A stretch of DNA of 64,000 nt from Flavobacterium aquaticum (GTDB lineage Bacteria > Bacteroidota > Bacteroidia > Flavobacteriales > Flavobacteriaceae): positions 248,001-312,000 of the forward strand of contig NZ_QLMI01000004.1 of the NCBI RefSeq assembly GCF_003259835.1, in the 5' to 3' direction. The notes under the pieces were generated by a model. That model was not told where the DNA came from. It did no database searches and saw only the letters and a program-made list of their open reading frames with translations. Positions 55,607 through 64,000 of the stretch are shown in pieces. Both the position numbers and the translations under genes were made by a program. Every line of letters starts with the position of its first letter. Positions within the stretch are counted from its first letter, which is position 1.

Positions 55607-56236
55607 TTATTTACTTAAATTAGCTTCAATTCCGTCTACAGCACCTTCTAAAAGAACTAAACTTTTTGCATTTAAAATTGCATAAGTGCTTAATTCTGAA
55701 GTAGTTACAACGCTAGACGCTTTTAAATTGCGTGACGACAAATATACATTTTTATTTGTATCGCCCAACACAAATAAAGATTTTTTATTCTCTAACCCTA
55801 AAGCTTTCAATACGTTAATGAAATTTTTAGTGTTTGGTGTTTCAAATGTAAAATCTTCAACTACCACTAAATTTGACTCATTTACTTTTAAAGATAAAGC
55901 CGATTTACGAGCTAATCTTTTCAAGTTTTTATTCAATTTAAATGAATAGCTTCTTGGTCTTGGTCCAAAAACTGTACCTCCACCTTTAAACAATGGATTT
56001 TTAGCAGATCCAGCACGAGCCGTACCTGTTCCTTTTTGTTTTTTAATTTTACGAGTACTTCCAGCAACCTCAGCTCTTTCTTTAGCTTTGTGAGTACCTT
56101 GTCTTTGATTAGCCAAATATTGCTTTACATCTAAGTATACAGCATGTTTATTAGGCTCAATTGCGAAAACTGAATCAGAAAGTTGAACTTTTCTTCCAGT
56201 TTCTTTTCCGTTGATATCTAAAACTTTTACTTCCAT
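55607..56236 (-). CDS. rplD: 50S ribosomal protein L4
   Basis: The 209-residue protein contains the tunnel loop around KIKKQKGTGTARAGSAKNPL and GGTVFGPRPRSYSFKLNKN. In enterobacteria L4 represses the S10 operon; whether it does so here is unknown. Its ATG overlaps the rplC stop. Confidence 0.97.
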   Translation of the reverse strand: MEVKVLDINGKETGRKVQLSDSVFAIEPNKHAVYLDVKQYLANQRQGTHKAKERAEVAGSTRKIKKQKGTGTARAGSAKNPLFKGGGTVFGPRPRSYSFKLNKNLKRLARKSALSLKVNESNLVVVEDFTFETPNTKNFINVLKALGLENKKSLFVLGDTNKNVYLSSRNLKASSVVTTSELSTYAILNAKSLVLLEGAVDGIEANLSK

Positions 56237-56853
56237 TACTTCTGAATGATTACATAAGAGTTTTTATGACCAGGAACACAACCTTTTACAACTAAAAGAT
56301 TTTTCTCACCAACCACTTTTAAAACTCTAAGGTTTTGTACTGTTACATTTTCTCCTCCAGTTCTTCCAGCCATACGCATTCCTTTGAATACTCTTGACGG
56401 ATAAGATGAAGCTCCTACAGAACCAGGCGCTCTCAAACGGTTATGTTGACCATGCGTAGCTTGTCCAACACCACCAAAACCATGACGTTTTACAACCCCC
56501 TGGAATCCTTTACCTTTTGATACACCAACAACATCAACAAATTCACCTTCTGTGAATAAGTCAACAGCGATTACATCGCCTAATTTGTACTCCTCTTCAA
56601 AACCTTTGAATTCAACGACTTTTTTCTTCGCAGCTGTTCCCGCTTTCTTAAAGTGACCTAACTCAGCTTTAATTGAACGTTTTTCAGCTTTGTCATCGAA
56701 ACCTAACTGAATAGCAGAATATCCGTCTACTTCATTGGTTCTGACTTGGGTAACAACACATGGACCACACTCGATAACAGTACAAGGAATATTTTTCCCG
56801 TTCTCATCAAAGATGCTAGTCATGCCAATTTTTCTTCCGATTAACCCAGACAT
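56236..56853 (-). CDS. rplC: 50S ribosomal protein L3
   Basis: The 205-residue protein begins [20 protein letters not shown] and contains [20 protein letters not shown] and [19 protein letters not shown]. It is the first gene of the transcription unit downstream of the promoter at 56926. rpsJ, which normally precedes it, is in the previous unit behind a terminator. Confidence 0.98.
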   Translation of the reverse strand: MSGLIGRKIGMTSIFDENGKNIPCTVIECGPCVVTQVRTNEVDGYSAIQLGFDDKAEKRSIKAELGHFKKAGTAAKKKVVEFKGFEEEYKLGDVIAVDLFTEGEFVDVVGVSKGKGFQGVVKRHGFGGVGQATHGQHNRLRAPGSVGASSYPSRVFKGMRMAGRTGGENVTVQNLRVLKVVGEKNLLVVKGCVPGHKNSYVIIQK

Positions 56854-56897
56854 ATTAAACTAATTATTAATTAAACTCTTATTTATAATACAAATAG

Positions 56898-56958
56898 TAT
56901 TTGCACACTACTCATTTTGAGGGTGCAAATATATAAATTATTTTTTAATTATCGCAAA
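56898..56958 (-). promoter_or_regulatory. Promoter and overlapping inverted repeat of the rplC operon
   Basis: On the minus strand a -7 element TATATTTG lies at 56926-56933 and TTTG at 56955-56958, 21 bases apart. TATTTGCAC (56898-56906) and GTGCAAATA (56923-56931) form a perfect 9-bp inverted repeat with a 16-base spacer. The right arm covers the -7 element and the expected start site lies in the spacer. Confidence 0.6.
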
Positions 56959-57019
56959 AATAAATAGTTAAGTAAAATTTAGCTAAAAAAAGCACATTTT
57001 ACACACTAAAAATGATAAG

Positions 57020-57056
57020 AAAAAAACCGTAATGCTTTCACATTAACGGTTTTTTA
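57020..57056 (-). terminator. Terminator after rpsJ
   Basis: AAAAACCGTAATG and CATTAACGGTTTTT form a 13-bp stem with a single bulge and a 6-base loop, flanked by A and T runs. It separates rpsL-rpsG-fusA-rpsJ from the rplC operon. Confidence 0.85.
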
Positions 57057-57090
57057 TTATTAAATCATTGCATTTTTGCAATAGTGTTTA

Positions 57091-57396
57091 TCACACTTTA
57101 ATTTCTACTTCAACTCCTGAAGGTAACTCTAATTTCATTAAAGCATCGATAGTTTTAGAAGAAGAGCTGTAGATATCTAACAATCTCTTATAAGAACTTA
57201 ACTCGAATTGCTCTCTTGATTTTTTGTTAACGTGTGGAGAACGTAATACAGTAAAAATCTTTTTGTGAGTAGGTAATGGAATTGGACCCGTTACCACAGC
57301 ACCTGTACTTTTTACAGTTTTTACAATCTTTTCTGCTGATTTATCAACCAACATGTGATCGTAAGATTTTAATTTTATTCTGATTTTTTGACTCAT
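57091..57396 (-). CDS. rpsJ: 30S ribosomal protein S10
   Basis: The 101-residue protein contains [20 protein letters not shown] and [20 protein letters not shown]. It is part of the 30S head and of NusB antitermination complexes. Here it ends the str-type operon, directly after fusA, and is followed by a terminator. Confidence 0.98.
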   Translation of the reverse strand: MSQKIRIKLKSYDHMLVDKSAEKIVKTVKSTGAVVTGPIPLPTHKKIFTVLRSPHVNKKSREQFELSSYKRLLDIYSSSSKTIDALMKLELPSGVEVEIKV

Positions 57397-57407
57397 CTCT
57401 TTAAAAA

Positions 57408-59564
57408 TTAAGCGTTACCTTTTGCTTTTTTGATTACAGCTTCTGAAATGTTAGAAGGTGTTTCTTCATAGTGAGAAAACTCCATTGTAGATGTAGCTCT
57501 ACCAGAAGATAATGTTCTTAATGTAGTAACATAACCAAACATTTCTGATAAAGGAACATTAGCTTTAATAGTTTTAGCACCATTTCTATCACCCATATCA
57601 TTCACTTGACCTCTACGACGATTCAAGTCACCTACGATATCACCCATGTTTTCTTCTGGAGTAATAACTTCAATTTTCATGATTGGCTCAAGAACAACAG
57701 CTCCTGCAGCTTTAGCTACTTCTTTATAACCCATTTTAGCTGCTAATTCGAATGACAAAGCATCAGAATCCACAGGGTGGAATGAACCATCTAATAATGT
57801 AACTTTTAAACTATCAACTGCATAACCTGCTAAAGGACCTTGCTTCATAGCTTCTCTAAATCCTTTTTCTACAGCAGGAATATATTCTTTTGGTACGTTA
57901 CCACCTTTTACCTCATTAACAAACTGTAACCCCATAGGAGCTTTACCATCTACTAAATCAGCAGGCTCTAAACGGAAAACGATATCACCAAATTTACCAC
58001 GACCTCCAGATTGCTTTTTGTAAGTTTCTCTGTGTTGTGCCGCTTTAGTAAACGCTTCTTTGTACTCAACTTGTGGCTCACCTTGATTAACCTCAACTTT
58101 GAACTCACGTTTCATACGATCTACAAGAATGTCTAAGTGTAACTCACCCATACCTGAAATAATCGTTTGACCTGAAGCTTCATCAGTTCTAACTGTAAAC
58201 GTTGGATCTTCTTCAGCTAATTTAGCTAAAGCCATACCCATTTTATCTACGTCAGCTTTTGTTTTAGGTTCAATCGCGATACCAATTACTGGATCAGGGA
58301 ATTTCATTGACTCAAGAATAATTGGGTGTTTTTCATCACACATTGTATCTCCAGTCTTGATATCTTTAAATCCTACAGCAGCCCCAATATCTCCAGCCTC
58401 AATATATTCGATTGGATTTTGTTTGTTAGCGTGCATTTGATAGATACGAGAAATTCTTTCTTTATTTCCTGAACGTGTATTCAAGATATAAGAACCAGCA
58501 TCTAAACGACCTGAATAAGCACGGAAGAAAGCTAAACGACCAACATAAGGGTCAGTAGCAATTTTAAATGCTAAAGCCGCGAAAGGCTCTTTTGTATCAG
58601 GACGACGGATAATTTTCTTTTGATCTTCTTCTAATAAATCAGCATCATCAGGATGAATTCCTTCGATACCTTCTTTATCTAATGGAGATGGTAAATACTT
58701 ACAAACTGCATCTAACATGAATTGAACTCCTTTATTTTTGAAAGAAGAACCAGCAATCATAGGGATGATAGCCATGTCGATTGTAGCTGCACGTAAAGCA
58801 TTGTTGATTTCATCCTCAGTAATTGAGTTTTCATCTTCCATATACTTTTCTAATAAGTTTTCGTCGTAAGTAGCAATCTCTTCAATTAAAATTGAACGAT
58901 ACTCTTTTACTTCGTCAACCATATCAGCAGGAATGTCGATAATATCGAAAGTAGCACCTTGAGTTTCATCATGCCATACAATAGCTTGATTTTTAACTAA
59001 GTCAACTACTCCTCTGAAATCAGCTTCTTCACCAATTGGTAAAGTAATCGCTACTGCGTTTGATTTCAACATATCTTTTACTTGCTGACAAACTCCTAAG
59101 AAGTTAGAACCTTGACGGTCCATTTTGTTTACGAATCCCATACGTGGAACTCTATATTGATCAGCTAATCTCCAGTTAGTTTCAGATTGAGGCTCAACAC
59201 CATCAACCGCACTAAATAAGAATACTAAACCATCTAATACACGCAACGAACGGTTTACCTCTACTGTAAAGTCAACGTGACCAGGAGTATCGATAATGTT
59301 AAAGTGGTACGATTTAGACTCAGGTAAAACTTTACCTTGGTTTGTTGGAAAATTCCACTCACAAGTTGTTGCAGCAGAAGTAATTGTAATACCTCTTTCT
59401 TGCTCTTGCGCCATCCAGTCCATTGTTGCAGCACCATCGTGTACTTCACCAATTTTGTGTGATTTTCCTGTATAGAATAAGATACGCTCAGTTGTTGTTG
59501 TTTTACCAGCATCAATGTGAGCAGCAATTCCAATATTTCTTGTATATTTTAAATCTCTAGCCAT
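57408..59564 (-). CDS. fusA: Elongation factor G
   Basis: The 718-residue GTPase has [19 protein letters not shown] at residues 15-33, [12 protein letters not shown] and NKMDRQG, followed by domains II-V ending with [13 protein letters not shown] and [20 protein letters not shown]. It catalyses ribosomal translocation. It lies between rpsG and rpsJ, and tuf is not adjacent. Confidence 0.98.
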   Translation of the reverse strand: MARDLKYTRNIGIAAHIDAGKTTTTERILFYTGKSHKIGEVHDGAATMDWMAQEQERGITITSAATTCEWNFPTNQGKVLPESKSYHFNIIDTPGHVDFTVEVNRSLRVLDGLVFLFSAVDGVEPQSETNWRLADQYRVPRMGFVNKMDRQGSNFLGVCQQVKDMLKSNAVAITLPIGEEADFRGVVDLVKNQAIVWHDETQGATFDIIDIPADMVDEVKEYRSILIEEIATYDENLLEKYMEDENSITEDEINNALRAATIDMAIIPMIAGSSFKNKGVQFMLDAVCKYLPSPLDKEGIEGIHPDDADLLEEDQKKIIRRPDTKEPFAALAFKIATDPYVGRLAFFRAYSGRLDAGSYILNTRSGNKERISRIYQMHANKQNPIEYIEAGDIGAAVGFKDIKTGDTMCDEKHPIILESMKFPDPVIGIAIEPKTKADVDKMGMALAKLAEEDPTFTVRTDEASGQTIISGMGELHLDILVDRMKREFKVEVNQGEPQVEYKEAFTKAAQHRETYKKQSGGRGKFGDIVFRLEPADLVDGKAPMGLQFVNEVKGGNVPKEYIPAVEKGFREAMKQGPLAGYAVDSLKVTLLDGSFHPVDSDALSFELAAKMGYKEVAKAAGAVVLEPIMKIEVITPEENMGDIVGDLNRRRGQVNDMGDRNGAKTIKANVPLSEMFGYVTTLRTLSSGRATSTMEFSHYEETPSNISEAVIKKAKGNA

Positions 59565-59575
59565 TTCTATACGAA

Positions 59576-60052
59576 TTAAAATCTAAAGTGAGAGAATGCT
59601 TTATTAGCATCTGCCATTTTGTGAGTATCCATTCTTTTCTTAACAGCAGCACCTTCTTCTTTAGCCGCAGCTAAAATTTCAGAAGCTAATTTTCCTGCCA
59701 TTGATTTTTCGTTTCTTCTTCTTGCATAAAGAATCATCCATTTGATAGCATAAGAAATTTTTCTATCTGGACGAATTTGCATTGGAATTTGAAATGTAGC
59801 TCCACCCACTCTACGTGAACGAACTTCTACGTGAGGCATAACATTAGTTAATGCATCTTTCCAAATCTCTAAAGCAGTTTTTTCTGCATCTTGCTTTTTA
59901 GTTTCAACGATTTCTAATGCATCATAGAAAACTTTAAAAGCTGTTGATTTTTTACCATCCCACATTAAGTTATTTACAAAACGTGTTACTAACTGATCGT
60001 TAAATTTTGGATCTGGTAAAAGGGGTCTTTTTTTGGCCGCTCTTTTTCTCAT
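59576..60052 (-). CDS. rpsG: 30S ribosomal protein S7
   Basis: The 158-residue protein begins [20 protein letters not shown] and has the conserved [20 protein letters not shown]. It nucleates assembly of the 16S 3' domain and contacts the E site. Confidence 0.98.
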   Translation of the reverse strand: MRKRAAKKRPLLPDPKFNDQLVTRFVNNLMWDGKKSTAFKVFYDALEIVETKKQDAEKTALEIWKDALTNVMPHVEVRSRRVGGATFQIPMQIRPDRKISYAIKWMILYARRRNEKSMAGKLASEILAAAKEEGAAVKKRMDTHKMADANKAFSHFRF

Positions 60053-60077
60053 GTCTTTTCTTTAAAAGATTTTTAAA

Positions 60078-60485
60078 TTACTTTTTCTTTCCAGTTGGTA
60101 CAGGTGCTTGTCCTGGTTTTGGACGTTTTGCTCCATACTTAGATCTACGTTGTGTTCTTCCTGCAACACCCGCAGTGTCTAATGCTCCACGTACGATGTG
60201 GTAACGTACACCTGGTAAATCTTTTACTCTTCCACCTCTAACTAATACTATCGAGTGCTCTTGTAGATTGTGACCTTCTCCAGGAATGTATGCATTCACC
60301 TCGTTACCGTTTGTTAAACGAACCCTAGCTACCTTTCTCATTGCTGAGTTTGGTTTTTTAGGAGTTGTTGTGTAAACACGAGTACACACACCTCTTCTTT
60401 GAGGACAAGAATCTAAAGCAGCCGATTTACTCTTCTTAGTTATTTGGGTTCTCCCTGTTCTTACTAATTGTTGAATTGTTGGCAT
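60078..60485 (-). CDS. rpsL: 30S ribosomal protein S12
   Basis: The 135-residue protein has [13 protein letters not shown] with Lys43 and [13 protein letters not shown] with Lys88. Both are the streptomycin-sensitive residues, so no classical resistance allele is present. A short basic C-terminal extension ([13 protein letters not shown]) is longer than in E. coli. It opens the str-type operon and has the best promoter in the region. Confidence 0.98.
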   Translation of the reverse strand: MPTIQQLVRTGRTQITKKSKSAALDSCPQRRGVCTRVYTTTPKKPNSAMRKVARVRLTNGNEVNAYIPGEGHNLQEHSIVLVRGGRVKDLPGVRYHIVRGALDTAGVAGRTQRRSKYGAKRPKPGQAPVPTGKKK

Positions 60486-60538
60486 AATTAAATACTAAAA
60501 ATTTTTACTGTTTAAAATTCCCGCTTTTTACGGGGTTG

Positions 60539-60569
60539 CAAATGTAGGAATTATTTTTTACTTTCCAAA
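60539..60569 (-). promoter_or_regulatory. Promoter of rpsL-rpsG-fusA-rpsJ
   Basis: The minus-strand -7 element TACATTTG lies at 60539-60546 and TTTG at 60566-60569, exactly 19 bases apart. A small hairpin (CCCG 60520-60523, CGGG 60531-60534) would sit at the 5' end of the transcript. The leader is about 45 bases. Confidence 0.75.
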
Positions 60570-60743
60570 TCATAATTTATTAATTTTCAATGCGATTTGA
60601 TTTTTGTAGTAATTTGATTGGTATTGTGTTACAAAAAAGAAAGACAAAAAATCACATGAATTGTTGCGTTAGATTATGATACAAGTTCAGAATGACAAAA
60701 TAGATATAAAATTTATTTTACTTTTTTTCGTTTCTTTACTGCT

Positions 60744-62405
60744 ATGAAATTACTCTTGGGTTTACTACTGTTTTTTTGCTTCCAATTTTCATTGGGACAA
60801 AATTTCTATTTAAACATAAAAGGAGCTTCGGAAATTGAAAACAAAAACATCGATAGTTTACAATACGAAACTAAACACGCTTCAGTGGCTTCTATTTTGG
60901 AAGAACAAAAACGTTTTGAAAACAAGTTGACGAATCAAGGTTTTTTTGATTGGCAGTTATTGGAACAAAAAAAAGCAAACGACAGCAGTTTTGTTTTTAT
61001 ATACAATTTAGGAAATTCGATAAAAAGCAACACTATATATATAGGTAAACTTTCTGCCGAAGAAAAATCGCTATTACAATTAGAGAAAGACACTTTAACT
61101 ATTGCTACCAATGAAGTTGAAAATTTCATGAAGAGCAAAATTACGCTTTTAGAAAAGAAAGGGTATTCACTTGCCAATTTACAATTAGTCAATCAACGAA
61201 GAATTGAAAATAATTTAATTTCCGATTTACAAATAAAACTCAATGCTAAAAGAAATATTACCGATTTAGTCATTGTAGGTTACGATAAATTTCCAGCAGG
61301 AATTAAAAAAGCAATTACCAAAAAAGCCAAAAAAGCAACTTTCAATCAAGACAATTTAAAACAGATTAACGATACTTTTGACAAGTTGCACTTCGTTAAT
61401 CAAATCAAATATCCAGAAATTTTATTTACAACAGATTCCACCAAGATTTTCGTTTACGTTGAAAAATCAAAACCCAATAAATTTGATGGTTTCATTGGAT
61501 TTTCAAACGACGACCAAAGTAAATTAACTTTTAATGGCTATTTAGATTTGCAATTGCAAAACATTTTAAACACGGGTGAAAAATTTAATTTGTACTGGAA
61601 AAACGACGGCAACAAACAAACTTCGTTTAACATCGGAACAGAATTGCCGTACATCTTTAAAAGTCCGATTGGAATTAAAGCCAATTTGAGAATTTTTAAA
61701 CAAGATTCCACTTTTCAGAACACTGTGACCGATTTGAATTTAGGTTATTATTTTTCATACAACACAAAAGCTTATATTGGTTATCAAAAAACCACTTCAG
61801 TAGATATTCAAAATACAAATTCATTTAGTTTGAATGATTTTACGAACACATTTTTGACTTCGAGTTTTGAATATACCGATTTTGATAACGAAAATTTCAT
61901 TTTTCCTGAAAAAGCAAGAATCTTCATAAAAGCAGGAACAGGAAATCGAACAATTACATCTCAAAAAACGAATCAGTTTTTTACCCAATTGGATTTGAAT
62001 TACAATTTTAATTTAAATCCAAAAAACAGCATTTATTTAAGAAATCAGACTTTTTATTTACAAAGTGATGATTATATAATTAACGAGTTGTTTCGATTTG
62101 GAGGCATCAATTCAATTAGAGGTTTTAACGAAAATAGCTTACAAGCGAATGTTTTTAGCGGAATTATGGCAGAATATCGCTATTTAGTCGCACCGAATTT
62201 ATATGTTCACTCCATAACCGATTACGGCTATTTTCAAGACAAAACAGCTGCGATTGATGATAAAATTTTAGGATTAGGCTTCGGATTTGGGTTATTTACC
62301 AAAAACGGATTGTTCAATTTAGTTTACGCTAATGGAAGCACGAGCGACCAAGCGATAAAACTATCAAATTCGATTATTCACATAAGTTTTAAGACAAATT
62401 TTTGA
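60744..62405 (+). CDS. Short Omp85-family outer-membrane protein (BamA/TamA-like)
   Basis: The 553-residue protein has a signal peptide (LLLGLLLFFCFQFSLG, cleavage near residue 18) and about 200 residues of POTRA-like alternating helix and strand. A beta-barrel follows, containing the diagnostic FGGINSIRGFNENS near 452-466. It ends in Phe (ISFKTNF), as expected for Bam-inserted barrels. It is shorter than BamA and TamA, with probably two POTRA units. A role in protein or lipid insertion into the outer membrane is inferred. It is divergent from rpsL. Confidence 0.8.
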   Translation: MKLLLGLLLFFCFQFSLGQNFYLNIKGASEIENKNIDSLQYETKHASVASILEEQKRFENKLTNQGFFDWQLLEQKKANDSSFVFIYNLGNSIKSNTIYIGKLSAEEKSLLQLEKDTLTIATNEVENFMKSKITLLEKKGYSLANLQLVNQRRIENNLISDLQIKLNAKRNITDLVIVGYDKFPAGIKKAITKKAKKATFNQDNLKQINDTFDKLHFVNQIKYPEILFTTDSTKIFVYVEKSKPNKFDGFIGFSNDDQSKLTFNGYLDLQLQNILNTGEKFNLYWKNDGNKQTSFNIGTELPYIFKSPIGIKANLRIFKQDSTFQNTVTDLNLGYYFSYNTKAYIGYQKTTSVDIQNTNSFSLNDFTNTFLTSSFEYTDFDNENFIFPEKARIFIKAGTGNRTITSQKTNQFFTQLDLNYNFNLNPKNSIYLRNQTFYLQSDDYIINELFRFGGINSIRGFNENSLQANVFSGIMAEYRYLVAPNLYVHSITDYGYFQDKTAAIDDKILGLGFGFGLFTKNGLFNLVYANGSTSDQAIKLSNSIIHISFKTNF

Positions 62406-62444
62406 TTTTGTACAAAAAATGTTATAAAAAAGTTAATATTATAT

Positions 62445-62452
62445 TAGGTTTG
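62445..62452 (+). promoter_or_regulatory. -7 element of the SusC-like gene
   Basis: TAGGTTTG matches TANNTTTG and lies 47 bases upstream of the ATG. No TTTG is seen at -33, so an activator may be needed. Confidence 0.45.
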
Positions 62453-62471
62453 TTATAAAAAATTTCTGATT

Positions 62472-62490
62472 TTTGAATTATAAATTCAAA
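62472..62490. repeat. Palindrome in the SusC-gene leader
   Basis: TTTGAATT and AATTCAAA are perfect inverted repeats with a 3-base ATA spacer, 9 bases before the ATG. It is a possible operator or RNA hairpin. Confidence 0.5.
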
Positions 62491-62499
62491 TCAACCAAT

Positions 62500-64000
62500 A
62501 TGAAATCAAAAACTAAATTATTATTAACCTTCTTGGCACTATTGCTAAGTCAGCAATTTTTTGCTCAGGCAAAATCTGTGACAGGAACAATTATCGATGA
62601 AGGAGGAGTGCCTCTAGCAGGTGTAACCATCATTGAAAAAGGAACTAAAAACGGAACTCAATCTGATTTTGACGGAAACTACGAAATCAAAGTAAATGAT
62701 GGAGCAGTTCTTGTTTTTTCATTCATCGGAATGTTGCCACAAGAAGTAGTTGTATCATCTTCTAAAATCAATATTACGATGAAAGAGGATGTAACTGAAT
62801 TGGAATCAGTTGTAGTTACAGCCTTAGGTATAAAAAGAAAACCAGATGAAATTACAACAGCATCTCAAGTTGTAAAAACAGACGAACTAAATCAAGCGAA
62901 AGCAACAAATGCTGCCGTTGGATTAGTTGGAAAAGTATCTGGTTTGCAAATTAACACTATCAATAATGGTGTAAATCCTAGTACAAGAATTCAGTTACGT
63001 GGTTTCCGTTCTATTTCTAGAAACAATGAAGCCTTAATTGTAATTAATGGCGTTATTTCCACTTCAGGAGCTTTAGCAGAATTAAACCCTGAAATCATTG
63101 AATCCATAAACGTTATTAAAGGAGCCAACGGAGCCGCTTTATATGGTTCTCTTGGAGCTAATGGAGCGATTATCGTTACTACGAAAAAAGGAAACAAAGA
63201 CCAAAATAAATTTAACATCGCTATAAACACTTCAGTTACTTTTGAAGAGGTTTCAATGTTACCAAAACTTCAAAACAGATTTGGACAAGGCTATCAAGGC
63301 GCACAGGATTTTACAGAAAATACAAGTTGGGGCGCAGAATTAGACGGTTCACTTCAACCAACTGGTTTGGAACAAACTTTAATGCCTTACTCTTTTATTA
63401 AAGACAACTACAAACCATTTTTCAACACTGGAACCACCATGTTAAACTCTATTGCAGTTTCTTCTGGCGACGAAAATGGCTATGTAAATCTTTCTATTGG
63501 AAATCAAGAAACTAGTGGAATTATTCCAACAGACTCATTTAAAAAGAATAACTTTTACTTTAGTGCTGGGAAATCAAATGATAAATGGAGTTTAAATGCA
63601 AATGTTCGTTATACTACAAGTCACCAAAATACGGCTGGAGGTGTAGAAGGTTCTATTTACAACTCTTTAACTCAAGTCCCTGTAAATGTACCTGTTGAAG
63701 CATTTTCAAATCCTGACAATGCAACACACTGGACGTATTGGGAATTAAATCCATACTGGAGACTTAAAAATGAAAGAATTGATTCAAAAGGGCAAACTAT
63801 TGAAGGTGTCGGAGAAATTGGATATAAATTCAATAAAAACATCGATGCAATTTACAGAGCAAGTTTTAGAACAACTTCTTTTAATGGTTATGAATTTTTC
63901 AATGGTTATAAAGCAGAAGTCGTTTATTGGGATTCTCCTTTTGATTATGTCTCTTCTTATGAAGTTAATAATAGTAATTCAAGAAGAATATATTCTGATT
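62500..64000 (+). CDS. SusC/RagA-type TonB-linked outer-membrane protein (3' end beyond window)
   Basis: The open frame runs from ATG 62500 to the window end (500 residues seen) without a stop. It has a signal peptide ending FFAQA, a CarboxypepD_reg-like domain (VTGTIIDEGGVPLAGVTIIE near residues 27-46), ELESVVVTALGIKRK, and a plug domain with GLVGKVSGLQI, IQLRGFRSI and GANGAALYGSLGANGAIIVT. Such proteins import glycans or peptides with a SusD partner, probably encoded downstream outside the window. Full length should be about 1,000 residues. Substrate is unknown. Confidence 0.92.
   Translation, partial: MKSKTKLLLTFLALLLSQQFFAQAKSVTGTIIDEGGVPLAGVTIIEKGTKNGTQSDFDGNYEIKVNDGAVLVFSFIGMLPQEVVVSSSKINITMKEDVTELESVVVTALGIKRKPDEITTASQVVKTDELNQAKATNAAVGLVGKVSGLQINTINNGVNPSTRIQLRGFRSISRNNEALIVINGVISTSGALAELNPEIIESINVIKGANGAALYGSLGANGAIIVTTKKGNKDQNKFNIAINTSVTFEEVSMLPKLQNRFGQGYQGAQDFTENTSWGAELDGSLQPTGLEQTLMPYSFIKDNYKPFFNTGTTMLNSIAVSSGDENGYVNLSIGNQETSGIIPTDSFKKNNFYFSAGKSNDKWSLNANVRYTTSHQNTAGGVEGSIYNSLTQVPVNVPVEAFSNPDNATHWTYWELNPYWRLKNERIDSKGQTIEGVGEIGYKFNKNIDAIYRASFRTTSFNGYEFFNGYKAEVVYWDSPFDYVSSYEVNNSNSRRIYSD

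Noticed and set aside
60078-60485. Streptomycin-resistance allele of rpsL
   Set aside because: Lys43 and Lys88 are both the sensitive residues.

Overview
The window looks like chromosomal DNA of a Flavobacterium-like member of the Bacteroidota. The coding DNA is AT-rich. Genes lack Shine-Dalgarno sequences. Promoters show the Bacteroidota -7 element TANNTTTG, with a TTTG about 19 bases upstream in the best cases. The window also carries a SusC/RagA-type outer-membrane protein and the rpoA-rplQ-carA-eno-gltA gene order I recall from flavobacteria. No tRNA, rRNA, CRISPR array, prophage or complete insertion sequence was seen.

Bases 1-740 hold a small GIY-YIG nuclease gene embedded in palindrome-rich dispersed repeats. 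Bases 740-9125 form a minus-strand operon for an ABC-exported surface glycan. It begins with Wzm and Wzt, which are split by a small four-helix-bundle gene. It continues with an acetyltransferase, a pyruvyltransferase-like protein, three glycosyltransferases and a CMP-nonulosonate synthetase fused to a KdsC-like phosphatase. A divergent PHP-type tyrosine phosphatase gene (9262-9996) separates it from a second locus.

Bases 10296-32596 are a large minus-strand Wzx/Wzy-type exopolysaccharide locus. It has two Wza lipoproteins and two tyrosine autokinases, one pair at each end. Between them lie UDP-sugar enzymes (TviB-, Ugd- and TviC-like), a flippase, an EpsG-like polymerase, several glycosyltransferases and a bacillosamine-type initiation module (PglF-like, PglE-like and a PglC-PglD fusion). 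The autokinases presumably drive chain export by phosphorylating their Tyr-Gly tails, and the PHP phosphatase probably reverses this.

Bases 32732-43111 are ordinary chromosome: recR, a sodium:solute symporter, a CoA-binding protein, an unknown protein, a MarC protein, two guanidino-group-modifying enzymes, an amphipathic helical protein, gltA, eno and carA. Bases 43245-60485 are the ribosomal super-cluster. It reads rpsL-rpsG-fusA-rpsJ, then a terminator and a new promoter, then rplC through rplQ with secY, infA, rpmJ and rpoA. Possible regulatory leaders precede rplC, rpsH and rpsD. The right end holds a short Omp85-family protein and a SusC-like receptor cut by the window edge.

No wholly new system can be proven from sequence alone. 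The most unusual signals are two small-gene cassettes bounded by repeats (GIY-YIG at 1-733, four-helix bundle at 7794-8252), the duplicated autokinases with (Tyr-Gly)n tails, and the structured ribosomal leaders.
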